Shown here piece by piece: positions 33,713 to 43,935 of a stretch of DNA of 49,111 nt; position 1 is the stretch's first letter; each line of letters begins with the position of its first letter. The position numbers and the translations under genes were made by a program. The stretch lies in the NCBI GenBank assembly GCA_903908715.1, contig CAIVSY010000099.1, forward strand, positions 1 through 49,111. Reading direction: 5' to 3'. The notes below the pieces were generated by a model. It made no database searches and was not told the DNA's origin. It was given only the letters and a program-made list of their open reading frames with translations. The DNA is from an uncultured bacterium (GTDB lineage Bacteria > Verrucomicrobiota > Kiritimatiellia > CAIKKV01 > CAITUY01).

Positions 33713-35827
33713 ATGTCACGCATATCCCAGGCGATTCTGATCGGCTGTATGGCGGCCGCGCTGTCTTGGGTATGCCTCGTCACGGGCCTTCTGGAAAAGT
33801 GGGAGGGCAAGACCTGGGACTGGCGCGCCGCAACCCTGGCCAATCCCTCCGCTTCAACCGAACAGATCCGCTTGATCTTCCTGGACCAGTCGAGCCTTGA
33901 CTGGGGCAAGGAACGGGGCTGGTCCTGGCCTTGGCCAAGGCAGGTCTACTCTGCTGTCCTCGATTTCTGCCGCCGCGCAGGCACGAAAGCCGTGGCTTTC
34001 GATGTGATCTTCAGTGAACCTTCCGCCTGGGGCGTGGAGGATGACGAGGTGTTCGGAAGTTCCGTGGGTTCTTCCCGCGGTTTCGTTGGCGCCCTGTTTG
34101 TCTCCGGAACAAGCGGCGGGGAAACAAACTGGCCGGCGCAGGTCCCAACCCCGGCCATGGCCCTGCAACCCGCCGGGAACCCGGACCTGTCGGTCTTCAC
34201 GTTGCCACGGGCTGTCTTTCCCGTCACGGAAATGGCCACGAATGCCACCCTGCTGGCCACGGTCTTCGGCAATCCCGACGACGACGGGATTTACAGGCGA
34301 ATGAAACCCTTCAGCCTGTTCGCGGGGCAGCCGGTCCCCTGCCTCGGTCTTGGCGCATACCTGGCCGCGGCAACGGGGTCCGTCATCCGCATTACCCCAA
34401 CCACCTTCTCCCTCGGCCCCAACACCACGCCCCTGCCACTGGACCGGCACGGGAATGCGATCCTGAAGTTCCGCGGGCCATCCCAGACACACAAGACGGT
34501 CAATATCGCCGCGGTGATTGAATCCGAACTGCGCATGCGGGAGGGCAATCCGCCCCTCATATCCCCCTCTTTCTTCACCCATACTTATGTCTTTCTCGGC
34601 TTCACAGCACCCGGCCTGTTCGACCTGCGCTCCTCTCCCGTCGCGGCCGTCTACCCGGGCGTGGAATTGCATGCCACGTTCCTCGACAACCTTCTTGCCT
34701 CCACATTCATGCGCGAGTCCCCCCTGCCCCTTACCTTCGGACTGGTCCTGCTGCTGGCAATCGCGGGTTCGATCGCCGTCCGGCTCTCGCGCACCGCCTG
34801 GCAGGCCGCGATCGCCGGGCTCGTCCTGCTGCCCATTCCGACCCTGCTCAGCGTGCTGGCATACACCCGCGGATGGTGGCTCCCCATCGTCGTTCAATAC
34901 GCCGCGTTCACCCCGGCGTTTGTCGCCACACTGGCCGTGAACTATGCCACCGAGGGCCGGCAGAAACGGTTCATCAAGGGAGCCTTCAAACAGTACCTCT
35001 CCCCCGTAGTTATCGAGGAATTGGTCCAGCACCCGGAACGGCTTGCGCTCGGCGGGGAAACCCGGGAACTGTCCCTCTTCTTCTCGGATGTAAAGGGATT
35101 CACCAGCCTCTCAGAACGTTTGACCCCGGAACAGCTGACCGCACTGCTCAATGACTACCTGACCGCCATGACCGACGTCATCTATGCCCATGGCGGCACC
35201 GTGGACAAGTATGAAGGGGATGCGATTATCGCCTTCTGGAACGCCCCCCTTGCCCAGCCGGACCATGCCACCCGCGCGGTTCGGGCCGCCATGGATTGCC
35301 AGACCCGTCTGGCAGAGTTGAATCCCTCGTTCCGGAAACGGATCGGCAGTGATCTGGTTCAGCGCATCGGCATCAACAGCGGCCCCGTGGTTGTCGGCAA
35401 CATGGGTTCCCGCCAGCGATTCAACTACACCTTCCTCGGGGATGCCGGAAATCTGGCCTCCCGGCTGGAGGGCATCAATAAGCAATTCGGAACCTCAATC
35501 CTGATCTCGGAGAATACCCGCGCACAATTGTCCAGCGCAGTCACCACCCGCGAAATCGGCCGTGTCCAGGTCGTCGGACGCAAGGAACCTGTCCGTGTTT
35601 TCGAACCGATTCCTTCCACTGTCAGTCAACCGGATTCAGCCCGCCTGTCCGTCTTTGCCAATGGACTTGCCGCTTACTATGCCGGCAAACTACCCGAAGC
35701 GCTCCATGCGTTCGAAAGCCTGGCCCCGGACGATCCCGTCGCCGCCGCCTATTCGCGCCGTTGCCGGGAATTTGCGAATCACCCGGTGGACAAGTGGGAT
35801 GGAATCTGGATAATGACGGAAAAGTGA
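33713..35827 (+). CDS. CHASE2-domain adenylate/guanylate cyclase
   Basis: A 704-residue sensor cyclase. It has an N-terminal membrane segment, an extracytoplasmic CHASE2 domain (about 30-330), a cluster of three membrane helices (about 335-420) and a class III nucleotide cyclase domain (about 445-625). The cyclase shows SLFFSDVKGFTSLSERL with the first metal aspartate, HGGTVDKYEGDAIIAFW with the second, and INSGPVVVGNMGS. The C-terminal 60 residues are helical, TPR-like (AAYYAGKLPEALHAFESL). Substrate choice (ATP rather than GTP) is usual for bacterial members but not proven here. It probably shares a transcript with the M48 gene. Confidence 0.92.
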   Translation: MSRISQAILIGCMAAALSWVCLVTGLLEKWEGKTWDWRAATLANPSASTEQIRLIFLDQSSLDWGKERGWSWPWPRQVYSAVLDFCRRAGTKAVAFDVIFSEPSAWGVEDDEVFGSSVGSSRGFVGALFVSGTSGGETNWPAQVPTPAMALQPAGNPDLSVFTLPRAVFPVTEMATNATLLATVFGNPDDDGIYRRMKPFSLFAGQPVPCLGLGAYLAAATGSVIRITPTTFSLGPNTTPLPLDRHGNAILKFRGPSQTHKTVNIAAVIESELRMREGNPPLISPSFFTHTYVFLGFTAPGLFDLRSSPVAAVYPGVELHATFLDNLLASTFMRESPLPLTFGLVLLLAIAGSIAVRLSRTAWQAAIAGLVLLPIPTLLSVLAYTRGWWLPIVVQYAAFTPAFVATLAVNYATEGRQKRFIKGAFKQYLSPVVIEELVQHPERLALGGETRELSLFFSDVKGFTSLSERLTPEQLTALLNDYLTAMTDVIYAHGGTVDKYEGDAIIAFWNAPLAQPDHATRAVRAAMDCQTRLAELNPSFRKRIGSDLVQRIGINSGPVVVGNMGSRQRFNYTFLGDAGNLASRLEGINKQFGTSILISENTRAQLSSAVTTREIGRVQVVGRKEPVRVFEPIPSTVSQPDSARLSVFANGLAAYYAGKLPEALHAFESLAPDDPVAAAYSRRCREFANHPVDKWDGIWIMTEK

Positions 35828-35911
35828 CGACCGGCGGCCCTCTGGAGCGCCACGAACCCTGTCCAATACTTCGTGACCCGGATCCGCCGCCCGTCGCGGA
35901 AGGAGAATGCC

Positions 35912-36331
35912 ATGACCAGGCGCAAACTGAAGGGGCTGACCTTGCTCGGCCACAACGCGACCCGCTACCCGGACTCGCCCGACAAGGCCAGACTGGAAGC
36001 CTTCCCGAACCGTTACGCTCACCGAAAGTACCACGTCCGCTTTGATTGCCCGGAATTCACCAGCCGGTGCCCCATCACAGACCAGCCGGATTTCGGCCAC
36101 ATCTCGATTGACTATGTCCCCGACAAGCTCTGCCTGGAAAGCAAGGCCCTGAAGCTGTATTTATTCTCTTTCCGGAACCACAACACGTTCCACGAGGAGG
36201 TGGTCAACCGGGTGATGGATGACATCATCAAGGCGATCCGCCCACGGGAAATCACGGTAAGGGGAACCTTTAATCCCCGAGGCGGAATATCCATTACCGC
36301 CGAGGCGCACTGGCCGGAACCTGCCGCCTGA
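35912..36331 (+). CDS. queF: NADPH-dependent 7-cyano-7-deazaguanine reductase
   Basis: QueF reduces preQ0 to preQ1 in queuosine synthesis. The short, unimodular 139-residue form is seen here. The nucleophile is Cys53 in EFTSRCPITDQPDF, followed by Asp60. The QueF signature LESKALKLYLFSFRNHNTFHE-like stretch covers about residues 75-96, with the substrate-binding Glu and the Phe-Arg-Asn-His cluster. AGGAGA precedes the ATG at 35912. No other que gene is close by. Confidence 0.94.
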   Translation: MTRRKLKGLTLLGHNATRYPDSPDKARLEAFPNRYAHRKYHVRFDCPEFTSRCPITDQPDFGHISIDYVPDKLCLESKALKLYLFSFRNHNTFHEEVVNRVMDDIIKAIRPREITVRGTFNPRGGISITAEAHWPEPAA

Positions 36332-36490
36332 CATCATCTTCAGCCGGAAACCGGGAACGCCATGTCCCAGCCGATATGCAGGCATGGAATATTGTCAGGG
36401 AATCAACACATCTCCGCGCCACCTGAACGATCCACCCTCCAAGCCTCCCGTGAACTTCCCTCCAAACCGGACGGACAGTCCACGCCGGAG
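36332..36490. other. Convergent intergenic region between queF and recA
   Basis: These 159 bases hold no supported gene. A small GGACTGTCC-type palindrome near 36465-36485 lacks the T-run needed for an intrinsic terminator, so none is called. Confidence 0.4.
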
Positions 36491-37516
36491 TTACTTGGCG
36501 GCCATTCCGATCTTTTCGCGAAGCCTGGCAACAAGGAGCTTTTCCATCTCGGGATCCTTGCCTAACTGCTCGGCCGCCGCTTCCCGGCCCTGCCCGAGTT
36601 GGTTACCATCGAACGAAAGCCACGAGCCACGCTTCTCAACCAGCCCGTGCTCAATCGCCGCATCGAGTACCGACCCCGACCACCAGATGCCCCTGGCGAA
36701 CAGGATGTCGAATTCCGCTTCCGTGAATGGCGGCGAGACCTTGTTCTTGACAACCTTGACCCTTGTGCGGTTGCCGATAACCTTGCCGGCCGGATCCTTG
36801 ATCGTGGTCACACGCCGGATCTCCAGACGCACAGAGGCGTAAAACTTCAACGCGCGCCCGCCGGGCGTCGTTTCCGGATTACCGAACATCACGCCAATCT
36901 TCTCACGGATCTGGTTCGTGAAGATGCACAAGGTCTTGGATGTCGATATCGCCGCCGTCAATTTCCGCAGCGCCTGCGACATCAGTCGGGCCTGCAGCCC
37001 CACGTGGGCATCCCCCATCTCACCGTCCAGTTCCGCCCTGGGCGCCAATGCCGCCACCGAGTCAACCACGATCACATCCAGCGCGTTACTGCGAACCAGC
37101 GCCTCGGTAATGCTGAGCGCCTCTTCGCCGGAGGTCGGCTGCGACACCAGAAGGTCGTCCAGATTGACCCCGATCTTCTTGGCGTATGCCGGATCCATCG
37201 CGTGTTCCGTGTCAATGAACGCTGCGAGCCCGCCATTCTTCTGCGCGTTCGCGATCACGTGGAGCGTCAGGGTGGTCTTCCCCGAGCTCTCGGGGCCATA
37301 GATTTCAACCACCCGTCCCCGCGGCAGTCCGCCAATCCCCAGGGCCATGTCGAGCGAGAAGGCGCCCGTCGATACCGCTGCGATCTCTTTCTTCACGTCC
37401 GATTCGCCCAGGCGCATGATCGAACCTTCGCCGAACTCCTTCTGGATCTGGGACAACACCGCGTTCAGCGCGGATGAAGCGCCGGTAGTTTCACTGCTCT
37501 TGCTTGTCTTGCTCAT
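36491..37516 (-). CDS. recA: Recombinase A
   Basis: RecA forms filaments on single-stranded DNA for strand exchange and triggers the SOS response. The 341-residue protein has the Walker A motif [13 protein letters not shown]-type [10 protein letters not shown], the L1/L2 region ([14 protein letters not shown] and [17 protein letters not shown]) and the C-terminal domain with [11 protein letters not shown]. The ATG at 37516 gives the usual short N-terminus; the longer frame to 37591 is rejected. No SOS-box could be assigned with confidence. It is last of the leftward housekeeping run, 26 bases after galE. No intein is present. Confidence 0.97.
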   Translation of the reverse strand: MSKTSKSSETTGASSALNAVLSQIQKEFGEGSIMRLGESDVKKEIAAVSTGAFSLDMALGIGGLPRGRVVEIYGPESSGKTTLTLHVIANAQKNGGLAAFIDTEHAMDPAYAKKIGVNLDDLLVSQPTSGEEALSITEALVRSNALDVIVVDSVAALAPRAELDGEMGDAHVGLQARLMSQALRKLTAAISTSKTLCIFTNQIREKIGVMFGNPETTPGGRALKFYASVRLEIRRVTTIKDPAGKVIGNRTRVKVVKNKVSPPFTEAEFDILFARGIWWSGSVLDAAIEHGLVEKRGSWLSFDGNQLGQGREAAAEQLGKDPEMEKLLVARLREKIGMAAK

Positions 37517-37542
37517 GATCGTTCTATGCCTTTCTCCGGCCT

Positions 37543-38520
37543 TCAAGCCGTCTTCCTGTATCCGTGCGGATGCGCCTGGTGCCAGGCCCATGCACTTTCC
37601 ACTATCGACTCCAAATTGGAATGTTCCGGATTCCAGCCGAGAACCGTCCGGGCCCGTTCCGCGGCCGCGACCAACCGGTCGGGGTCTCCCGGCCGACGCG
37701 CCGCAACCGTCTCGGGGATCGTATGCCCCGTGACCTTCCGGACTACATCGACAACCTCACGGACGGAAAAACCTGTTCCCGTCCCGAGGTTGAACGGACC
37801 GGTATGACCCCCGCTCAACGCACGGATGTGCGCACCCGCCAGATCAAGAATATGGATGTAGTCCCGGATGCACGTCCCGTCCGGCGTGTTGTAGTCCGTC
37901 CCGAAAATCTTCACACTGGCAGCCTGCCCAAGCGCCACCTTCAGGACATTCGGAATCAAATGGGTCTCGGGTTCATGATCCTCGCCGAACCGGAGCGTGG
38001 CGCCAGCCGCATTGAAATAGCGCAGGAAAACCGGGCGGATGCCGTGAATCTGCTGGTACCAGGCCAGGATCTTCTCGTACATCCGCTTGGACTCCCCATA
38101 GGGATTCACCGGATTCTGCGGCGTTTCCTCCGTGATGGGAATCCGTTCGGGATACCCGTACGTGGCGCAAGTCGAGGAGAACACGATCTTCGGCACGCCG
38201 GACTTGACCATCGCCGAAACAAGGTTCACCCCGCCCGTCACATTATTGGAAAAGTAGAGGCCTGGATCCTGCATCGATTCACCCACAAGCGCATAGGCGG
38301 CAAAATGCATCACCGCGTCCGGCCGTGCGTCCAGCATCGCCTTCTGGACCTGGGCGGCATCCCTCAGTTCGCCGATCACAAGGCGTGCGCGCTTGTCCAC
38401 AGCCTCCCGGTGCCCGCGCTCGAGGCTGTCAAAGACTACCACTTCATGCCCTTTGTCGAGCAGCAGTTCCGTGGTCACACTGCCGATATAGCCGGCACCG
38501 CCTGTCACAAAGACCTTCAC
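37543..38520 (-). CDS. galE: UDP-glucose 4-epimerase
   Basis: GalE interconverts UDP-glucose and UDP-galactose for glycan synthesis. The 325-residue extended short-chain dehydrogenase shows TGGAGYIGS at the N-terminus, the catalytic SSTCATYG serine motif and the YxxxK pair in [33 protein letters not shown] follows, split here only for reading. The GTG at 38520 overlaps the lpxD stop (GTGA), with GGAGAGG upstream. Coupling with lpxD suggests LPS sugar supply. Some relatives epimerise UDP-GlcNAc; the sequence does not decide. Confidence 0.93.
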   Translation of the reverse strand: MKVFVTGGAGYIGSVTTELLLDKGHEVVVFDSLERGHREAVDKRARLVIGELRDAAQVQKAMLDARPDAVMHFAAYALVGESMQDPGLYFSNNVTGGVNLVSAMVKSGVPKIVFSSTCATYGYPERIPITEETPQNPVNPYGESKRMYEKILAWYQQIHGIRPVFLRYFNAAGATLRFGEDHEPETHLIPNVLKVALGQAASVKIFGTDYNTPDGTCIRDYIHILDLAGAHIRALSGGHTGPFNLGTGTGFSVREVVDVVRKVTGHTIPETVAARRPGDPDRLVAAAERARTVLGWNPEHSNLESIVESAWAWHQAHPHGYRKTA

Positions 38521-39548
38521 AACCTCTCCTCCACGGCCTTCAGCCGCTTTTCCATCTCGGCCACGCGCTGCTTGAGCTCCGGCAGCCGCATCATATGCGC
38601 ATGGGCCTTGCGCGCCTCATCATGCGGCATGGCCGGATACCCGGAAACAAACGAAGCCGGCGGTACATCCTTGAGTACACCAGCCTGACCTCCCACCACC
38701 GAGTCGTTCCCCACCTTGAGATGGCCGGAAACACCCGCCTGTCCCCCAAGCTGAACCCGCGCTCCCACATGCGAACTTCCCGCGATGCCGACTTGGGCGG
38801 CAATCGCCGTGTCTTCACCTATCGTCACGTTATGCGCAACTTGCACCAGGTTGTCGATCTTGACGCCGTCGGCAATGCGCGTCACCCCGAACCTCGCCCT
38901 ATCCACGGTCGTGTTGGCGCCAATTTCCACATCATCGCCGAGGACCACAATACCCACCTGCGGAATCTTCTTCCAGTGCCCCCCCTCTTTCACATACCCG
39001 AAGCCGTCACTTCCGATCACCGCCCCGTTGTGCAGGATCACCCGAGACCCCACACGGGTATACTCCCGCAGGCTGGACAGGGGATAGAAACGGCAATCCG
39101 CCCCCACCTCGCACTGGTGCCCGATGTAGCAGTTCGCCACCAGCACCGTGCGATCACCAATCCGGGCCCCCGCTTCCACAACACAATAGGGCCCGATGCA
39201 CACGTCCCGCCCCAGTTCCACGTCTTCCCCAATCACAGCCGTGGAGTGAATCCCCGGCCGGAACTGGACCGCCGGACGCGCCAGCCAGACCGCCGCCTGG
39301 GCAAACGCCGCATCCGCATTCTTCACCCGGATGAGTACGGCGCTGGTTTCCCCCTGCCACGTTTCATTGACGATTACAGCCGCCGCCCTCGTTTCCTTCA
39401 TCAGGGCGGAATAGCGCGAATTGCTGAGGAAACTTGCATCACCCTCGCCCGCCTGATCCAGCGCTGCCACCCCCTGAATTTCCCGGGAGGCATCCCCCAC
39501 GACTCGCCCGCCCAGCCGGCCAGCCAATTCCTGAATCGTCATTGCCAT
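38517..39548 (-). CDS. lpxD: UDP-3-O-acylglucosamine N-acyltransferase
   Basis: LpxD adds the N-linked acyl chain in lipid A synthesis. The 343-residue protein has an N-terminal uridine-binding domain (about 1-95), a left-handed beta-helix of hexapeptide repeats (100-300) with the general-base histidine in NLVQVAHNVTIGED, and a C-terminal helical part (PELKQRVAEMEKRLK). ATG 39548 is preferred since AAGGAG is eight bases upstream; a GTG at 39557 overlaps the skp stop but crowds that site. The skp-lpxD order behind bamA is the classical envelope-biogenesis arrangement. Confidence 0.95.
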   Translation of the reverse strand: MAMTIQELAGRLGGRVVGDASREIQGVAALDQAGEGDASFLSNSRYSALMKETRAAAVIVNETWQGETSAVLIRVKNADAAFAQAAVWLARPAVQFRPGIHSTAVIGEDVELGRDVCIGPYCVVEAGARIGDRTVLVANCYIGHQCEVGADCRFYPLSSLREYTRVGSRVILHNGAVIGSDGFGYVKEGGHWKKIPQVGIVVLGDDVEIGANTTVDRARFGVTRIADGVKIDNLVQVAHNVTIGEDTAIAAQVGIAGSSHVGARVQLGGQAGVSGHLKVGNDSVVGGQAGVLKDVPPASFVSGYPAMPHDEARKAHAHMMRLPELKQRVAEMEKRLKAVEERL

Positions 39549-39553
39549 CTCAA

Positions 39554-40135
39554 TCACTCCTTGCCTGCCGGCCGGCCCGCATTCAGGATCCGGATCACAT
39601 CCTCCGTGATATCCGCCCCTGTTTCCGAGTACAACACAGGCTCCAACCCGTTAGCCAGAAGCCCACCCGACTCCAGCACCAGCGTATACCCCCCTTTCGC
39701 GGCGCAGGCCTGAACCGCCGCCTTTACCGCCTTCGCCAACTCGGCGTGAATCTTGCGGCCCTCGCTCTCAATCTGCTTTTTCCGGGATGCCGCCTTGTCC
39801 CGGATCGTGTTCTCGTATTCGATCACCTGGGCCAGCTTATCCTCTGCCTGCTCCCGCTTCTTGTCGCGCGCCTCCTCGGTCAGCGCCTTGTTCTCTGTTT
39901 CTGCCCGCAATGCCTCGAAATCCTGCTTGATCTTGCGATGTTCCGCCAGCAACTTGTCCCGTTCCGCGGCAAAATCATCCAGTTGCTGCTGGATATGCGT
40001 ATCCGCCATCTCCGTCTTGTAGTACTCCTTCAGGACACGGGTTCCGTTCACAACCGCAATGCGGGTTTCCCCCGCAAACGCGACACCGCTTAACCAGACC
40101 GAAACCACCAGCCACCCCGCCCACTTCCTCTTCAT
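39554..40135 (-). CDS. skp: Periplasmic chaperone Skp/OmpH
   Basis: Skp holds unfolded outer-membrane proteins in the periplasm for delivery to BamA. The 193-residue protein has a signal peptide (about 1-21, cleaving after AFA), a first strand (IAVVNGTRVLKEY) and long charged coiled-coil arms (about 40-145). A compact C-terminal end (GGYTLVLESGG, ITEDVIRILN) follows. GGAGG precedes the ATG at 40135. It lies 32 bases after bamA. Confidence 0.9.
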   Translation of the reverse strand: MKRKWAGWLVVSVWLSGVAFAGETRIAVVNGTRVLKEYYKTEMADTHIQQQLDDFAAERDKLLAEHRKIKQDFEALRAETENKALTEEARDKKREQAEDKLAQVIEYENTIRDKAASRKKQIESEGRKIHAELAKAVKAAVQACAAKGGYTLVLESGGLLANGLEPVLYSETGADITEDVIRILNAGRPAGKE

Positions 40136-40167
40136 GTATACCTCCACGCCGGACCCCGGCAACCTTT

Positions 40168-42498
40168 TCAGAACCCGTACCCGATCCAGAAACTGAAACT
40201 TTCCGTTTTCGAGCGCGGATCATCCTTCATGACGGGCCACGCATAGTCAAATCGAATCGGGAACCCGGGAATATCCAACCGCAAACCGAGACCGGCACCC
40301 GCCGCCAGGTTGCCGAAATCAAAGTCATAGGGATCATACGCCACACTGCCGATATCGTAGAAACCCGCCATCCGGAACTTGGGAATCCCCAGAGGCATCG
40401 AATATTCCGCGCTGGCCAGCATCAGGGTCTGCCCTCCGCAAGGCCGGATCTCGTCACTTCCATCCGCCCGCTCGGCCTTGGGACCAACCCAACGGTACCG
40501 GAAACCGCGCACGGTGCGCCCGCCACCGGCAAACAAACGCTCGGACAGGGGCACCTGGTCTTCGCTCCCGTCCCCGTACATATCCACAACCTCCGCTCGC
40601 CCCTTGATGCTCAACACATGCCCCCACCAGAGCGGGAAATGCACCGAACTGCCGCATTCAATACTGTACAGGTCCGTATCAAACCCGAACGGCCCGCCCA
40701 TGAGGGTGCCGGACGCATAGGTTCTGGTGCCACGCGTCGGCAGGAAGAAATTGTCACGGGTATCCCTTGTCCATGTGGTACTCAGAGAACTGGCCACACG
40801 GCTGGGCTCGGAGAAATAGAAGGATTCGTTCTCGCCGTTGTTGACCACAACGTATTCATTGGTGTCGTCCACGTTCTTGATTTCGACATTCTCCAGCCGG
40901 TACTTGAAGTCCAGCCGATTCGGACCTGCAAGCGGAACCCCCAGCCCCACAGCCACGCCCTGCCTCTGCACGTCGTAGTCCCGGTTGTTATGCCGTTGGC
41001 TGTACAGGTCCAGGCTCAAGGAAAGCCTCCGGTCCAGGAACCAGGGCTCAACAAAGGAGAGGGTATAATCCTCACGGGTGGATCCAGCCTCGGCCCGGAA
41101 CTTGGCCTTCTGCCCGCCCCCAACAGGCGGCCAATTCCCCAAGTCGAAATTCCCCTGACTGATTTCAGCGTACCCCACCAGCTTGTCGATGCTCGAGAAA
41201 CCGGCGCCCGCCATGAACTGACCGGTAGGTTTCTCCTCGACGGAAAAGACAAGGTCACACCGTTCCGGATCCGGGGTCGATTCCGTGGTCGCCGCCACAT
41301 TCTCGAAATAGTTCAGGTTCCGCAGACGACTCTCGCTCCGCCGTACCCGGACGCCATCATACTGTTCCCCGGGATAAACCAGCAGCTCACGACGGATGAC
41401 CTTGTCCTTCGTTGAACTGTTCCCTCGGATCAGGACATTGCGGATACTCGTCAGCGGCCCCTCGCTGACTGCAAACCGGACCTCGACATCCCCCACCTTC
41501 TCCTTGAGGTCCAACCGGGGTGCGACCAATGTTCCCATCCGGCCGCGGCTCTCAAAATAATCCCGGATATGCTCGGCCGCCTTGTTGATCTGCACCGCTG
41601 AAGCCACGTCCCCTGCCTGGAGACCGCACCCCTTGAGCAGTTCCGACTCCGGAAACAGCGCTGAACCGCTGACGGACAGACGCAGAACCCGGTAACAAGC
41701 CCCTTCCTGTATGGGGATGGTCAGTTCGAATTTTCCGGCAGAAATTTCCTGCACCTTGGGCTCGCCAATCTGCACATCCAGGTACCCGCGGTCTTTGTAG
41801 ACCGTGCGAATCCGCTCACAGCCGGCACGCACCTCGTCAAGGTCATAGGGCGTCCTGCGGAACCATCCGAGGGGATTGTACCACGCGGGGACATTCATCG
41901 CCTCCCGCAGGGCCCCGTACTCCACAACCTTGCGGCCCGGGAACTGGAAACTACGCACACTGCGCCGGTCCCCCTCGCGCACCTCAACCGCCAATGTCGC
42001 CAAGCCCGCCTTCTCATCGGTCACATCCAGCGACCAGTTCACGGTCGCGAAGGCAAACAACCGTTTCCTATACTCTTCCCGGAGACCCACCATCCGGCCC
42101 GCCACCGTCGGCGAATCAACAAAATCGCCCGGATTGAGGCGGAGAATTTCCACCACTCTCTTTTCCCCCATCTCTTCCGCCCCGACAACCTTGACCGGCC
42201 GCGTCAGCTTGTACTTCATCTTCACCGCATACGTCAGCGCAATCCCGCCCTGGACGGTTTCCACCTCGGCCTTGACATCCGAGAACCGCCCGGAAGCCAG
42301 AAGATTCCGAACGTCGATGGCAACCGCTCCGCGATCAAATTCCGCCCCCTCCCGGGCCGTCACATAAGCCATCACCATCGCCGGGTCCACGTTGACCGCG
42401 CCAAGGTTACGTACCGCAACCTTCCGAAGCACCTCCGCATGAACCACTACGGCTGACAACCCAGCCAGCAACACCAGTCCGATAATCCGCCTGCTCAT
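40168..42498 (-). CDS. bamA: Outer-membrane protein assembly factor BamA
   Basis: BamA inserts beta-barrel proteins in the outer membrane. The 776-residue protein has a signal peptide (about 1-21), repeated POTRA domains (about 22-430) and a C-terminal 16-strand barrel. Visible landmarks are the VRGF motif of loop 6 (RTVRGFRYRWVG), GGPFGFDTDLYS and a terminal aromatic residue (SFWIGYGF). CAGGAGGAGG precedes the ATG, which overlaps the dnaB stop by four bases. Neighbouring skp and lpxD complete the module. Confidence 0.95.
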   Translation of the reverse strand: MSRRIIGLVLLAGLSAVVVHAEVLRKVAVRNLGAVNVDPAMVMAYVTAREGAEFDRGAVAIDVRNLLASGRFSDVKAEVETVQGGIALTYAVKMKYKLTRPVKVVGAEEMGEKRVVEILRLNPGDFVDSPTVAGRMVGLREEYRKRLFAFATVNWSLDVTDEKAGLATLAVEVREGDRRSVRSFQFPGRKVVEYGALREAMNVPAWYNPLGWFRRTPYDLDEVRAGCERIRTVYKDRGYLDVQIGEPKVQEISAGKFELTIPIQEGACYRVLRLSVSGSALFPESELLKGCGLQAGDVASAVQINKAAEHIRDYFESRGRMGTLVAPRLDLKEKVGDVEVRFAVSEGPLTSIRNVLIRGNSSTKDKVIRRELLVYPGEQYDGVRVRRSESRLRNLNYFENVAATTESTPDPERCDLVFSVEEKPTGQFMAGAGFSSIDKLVGYAEISQGNFDLGNWPPVGGGQKAKFRAEAGSTREDYTLSFVEPWFLDRRLSLSLDLYSQRHNNRDYDVQRQGVAVGLGVPLAGPNRLDFKYRLENVEIKNVDDTNEYVVVNNGENESFYFSEPSRVASSLSTTWTRDTRDNFFLPTRGTRTYASGTLMGGPFGFDTDLYSIECGSSVHFPLWWGHVLSIKGRAEVVDMYGDGSEDQVPLSERLFAGGGRTVRGFRYRWVGPKAERADGSDEIRPCGGQTLMLASAEYSMPLGIPKFRMAGFYDIGSVAYDPYDFDFGNLAAGAGLGLRLDIPGFPIRFDYAWPVMKDDPRSKTESFSFWIGYGF

Positions 42499-43931
42499 GG
42501 TTCCTCCTCCTGCATATAGGTCGGCTGCACCCTTGCCTCATCCACGCCCGAACGGGCGGAGTCCCGGAAACGCGTATACTCCGACATGAACTCCAGCCGG
42601 ATATCATCCGCCGTCGGACCGTTGCGGTTCTTGGCCACATCCACAAGAGCGAGGGTCTCATTGTCATGATCGGGATGCCCGGCGATGCGGGAGGGCCGCT
42701 GCAGAAACATCACGATATCCGCGTCCTGTTCAATGGAACCGGAATCCCTCAGATCAGAAAGTTTCGGCTTCTCCGTCTTGTCGCGCTGCTCCGCGGCGCG
42801 GCTCAACTGGCTGAGCACCAGGACCGGCAGGTTCAGTTCCTTGGCCATCGCCTTGAGACCGGCCGACACCATCGAAATTTCCACCTGCCGACTCTGCCGG
42901 CTGTATTCCAGTGACCTCAGCAACTGCAGGTAGTCCACCACGATCAACTGGATATCGTGTTTGACCTTCATCCGCCTGGCTCGGGCCCTCAGTTCCGCAA
43001 TCTCAAGTCCCGCCGTATCGTCGAGGAATATCGGCGCCGACACAAGAGCATCCGCGGCATGGATAAGCTTGTTGTGGTTCGTGCGGCTCAAGTATCCCTC
43101 GGTCAGGCGCTGCATCGATACTTCCGCTCGGCTGCAAATCATCCGCTTGACCAGATCCACGCAGGACATTTCCAGGCTGAAAATCCCAACCGGCTTCCCG
43201 CGCCCATCCGTGTTCGCCCCGATCCCCAACGTGATATTCTCCACAATATTCATCGCCAGCGATGTCTTCCCCATGGAAGGCCGTGCCGCCAGAATCACCA
43301 AGTTGGCAGGCTTCAACCCGCCAATGCACTGGTCGATATCCCGGTATCCCGTGCCAAGCCCCATGAGCCCATGATGCTCCGTATCAAGCAACCGGACGAT
43401 CTCATGCACCAAGTCCTCCCAAGGGCGGACCTGTCCATGCTGGTGGGCTGTAATATCAAAGAACGACTGTTCCGCGGACGTCAGGGCGGCTGCCCCAGCG
43501 GTATCCGGCTGATAACAGTTCTTCTCGATTTCCCGTGCCGCGCCAATCACCCGGCGCAACAGGTAGCGATCCCGCACAATGTCGATGTAGTATTCCGCAT
43601 GAGCCGCGGTCGGGGTCGCGTCCACGAGACGGTTCAACGCGGTCGGCCCGCCGATGCGTTCCAGCAGCCCGCCACCCTTGAGACATTCGCTGACGGTCAG
43701 CAGGTCAATCGGCCGGCCATCCCGCGACATCACCAGCATGACCTCATAGATCGACCGGTGTACAGGGACGTAAAATGATTCGGGGACCAGTTGCCGCTCG
43801 ATGCACAGGTCCATGACCTTTTCGGCATCCAGCAGAACGGCCCCCAGTACGCCCCTTTCGGCTTCCTCACTGTGCGGCGGCACACGCTCCATCCGGGCGG
43901 GTGCCGTCGAGAGAGGGGCTTCATTGGCCAT
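42495..43931 (-). CDS. dnaB: Replicative DNA helicase
   Basis: DnaB is the hexameric 5'-3' helicase that unwinds DNA at the replication fork. The 478 residues include the N-terminal collar domain (about 20-120; RGVLGAVLLD) and the RecA-like motor, with Walker A ARPSMGKTSLAMNI, Walker B LIVVDYLQLL and the arginine-finger region RDSGSIEQDADIVMFL. No intein interrupts it. It follows rplI by four bases and overlaps bamA, an unusual pairing of replication with envelope assembly that could co-ordinate growth but may be fortuitous. Confidence 0.96.
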   Translation of the reverse strand: MANEAPLSTAPARMERVPPHSEEAERGVLGAVLLDAEKVMDLCIERQLVPESFYVPVHRSIYEVMLVMSRDGRPIDLLTVSECLKGGGLLERIGGPTALNRLVDATPTAAHAEYYIDIVRDRYLLRRVIGAAREIEKNCYQPDTAGAAALTSAEQSFFDITAHQHGQVRPWEDLVHEIVRLLDTEHHGLMGLGTGYRDIDQCIGGLKPANLVILAARPSMGKTSLAMNIVENITLGIGANTDGRGKPVGIFSLEMSCVDLVKRMICSRAEVSMQRLTEGYLSRTNHNKLIHAADALVSAPIFLDDTAGLEIAELRARARRMKVKHDIQLIVVDYLQLLRSLEYSRQSRQVEISMVSAGLKAMAKELNLPVLVLSQLSRAAEQRDKTEKPKLSDLRDSGSIEQDADIVMFLQRPSRIAGHPDHDNETLALVDVAKNRNGPTADDIRLEFMSEYTRFRDSARSGVDEARVQPTYMQEEEP

Positions 43932-43935
43932 GGGA

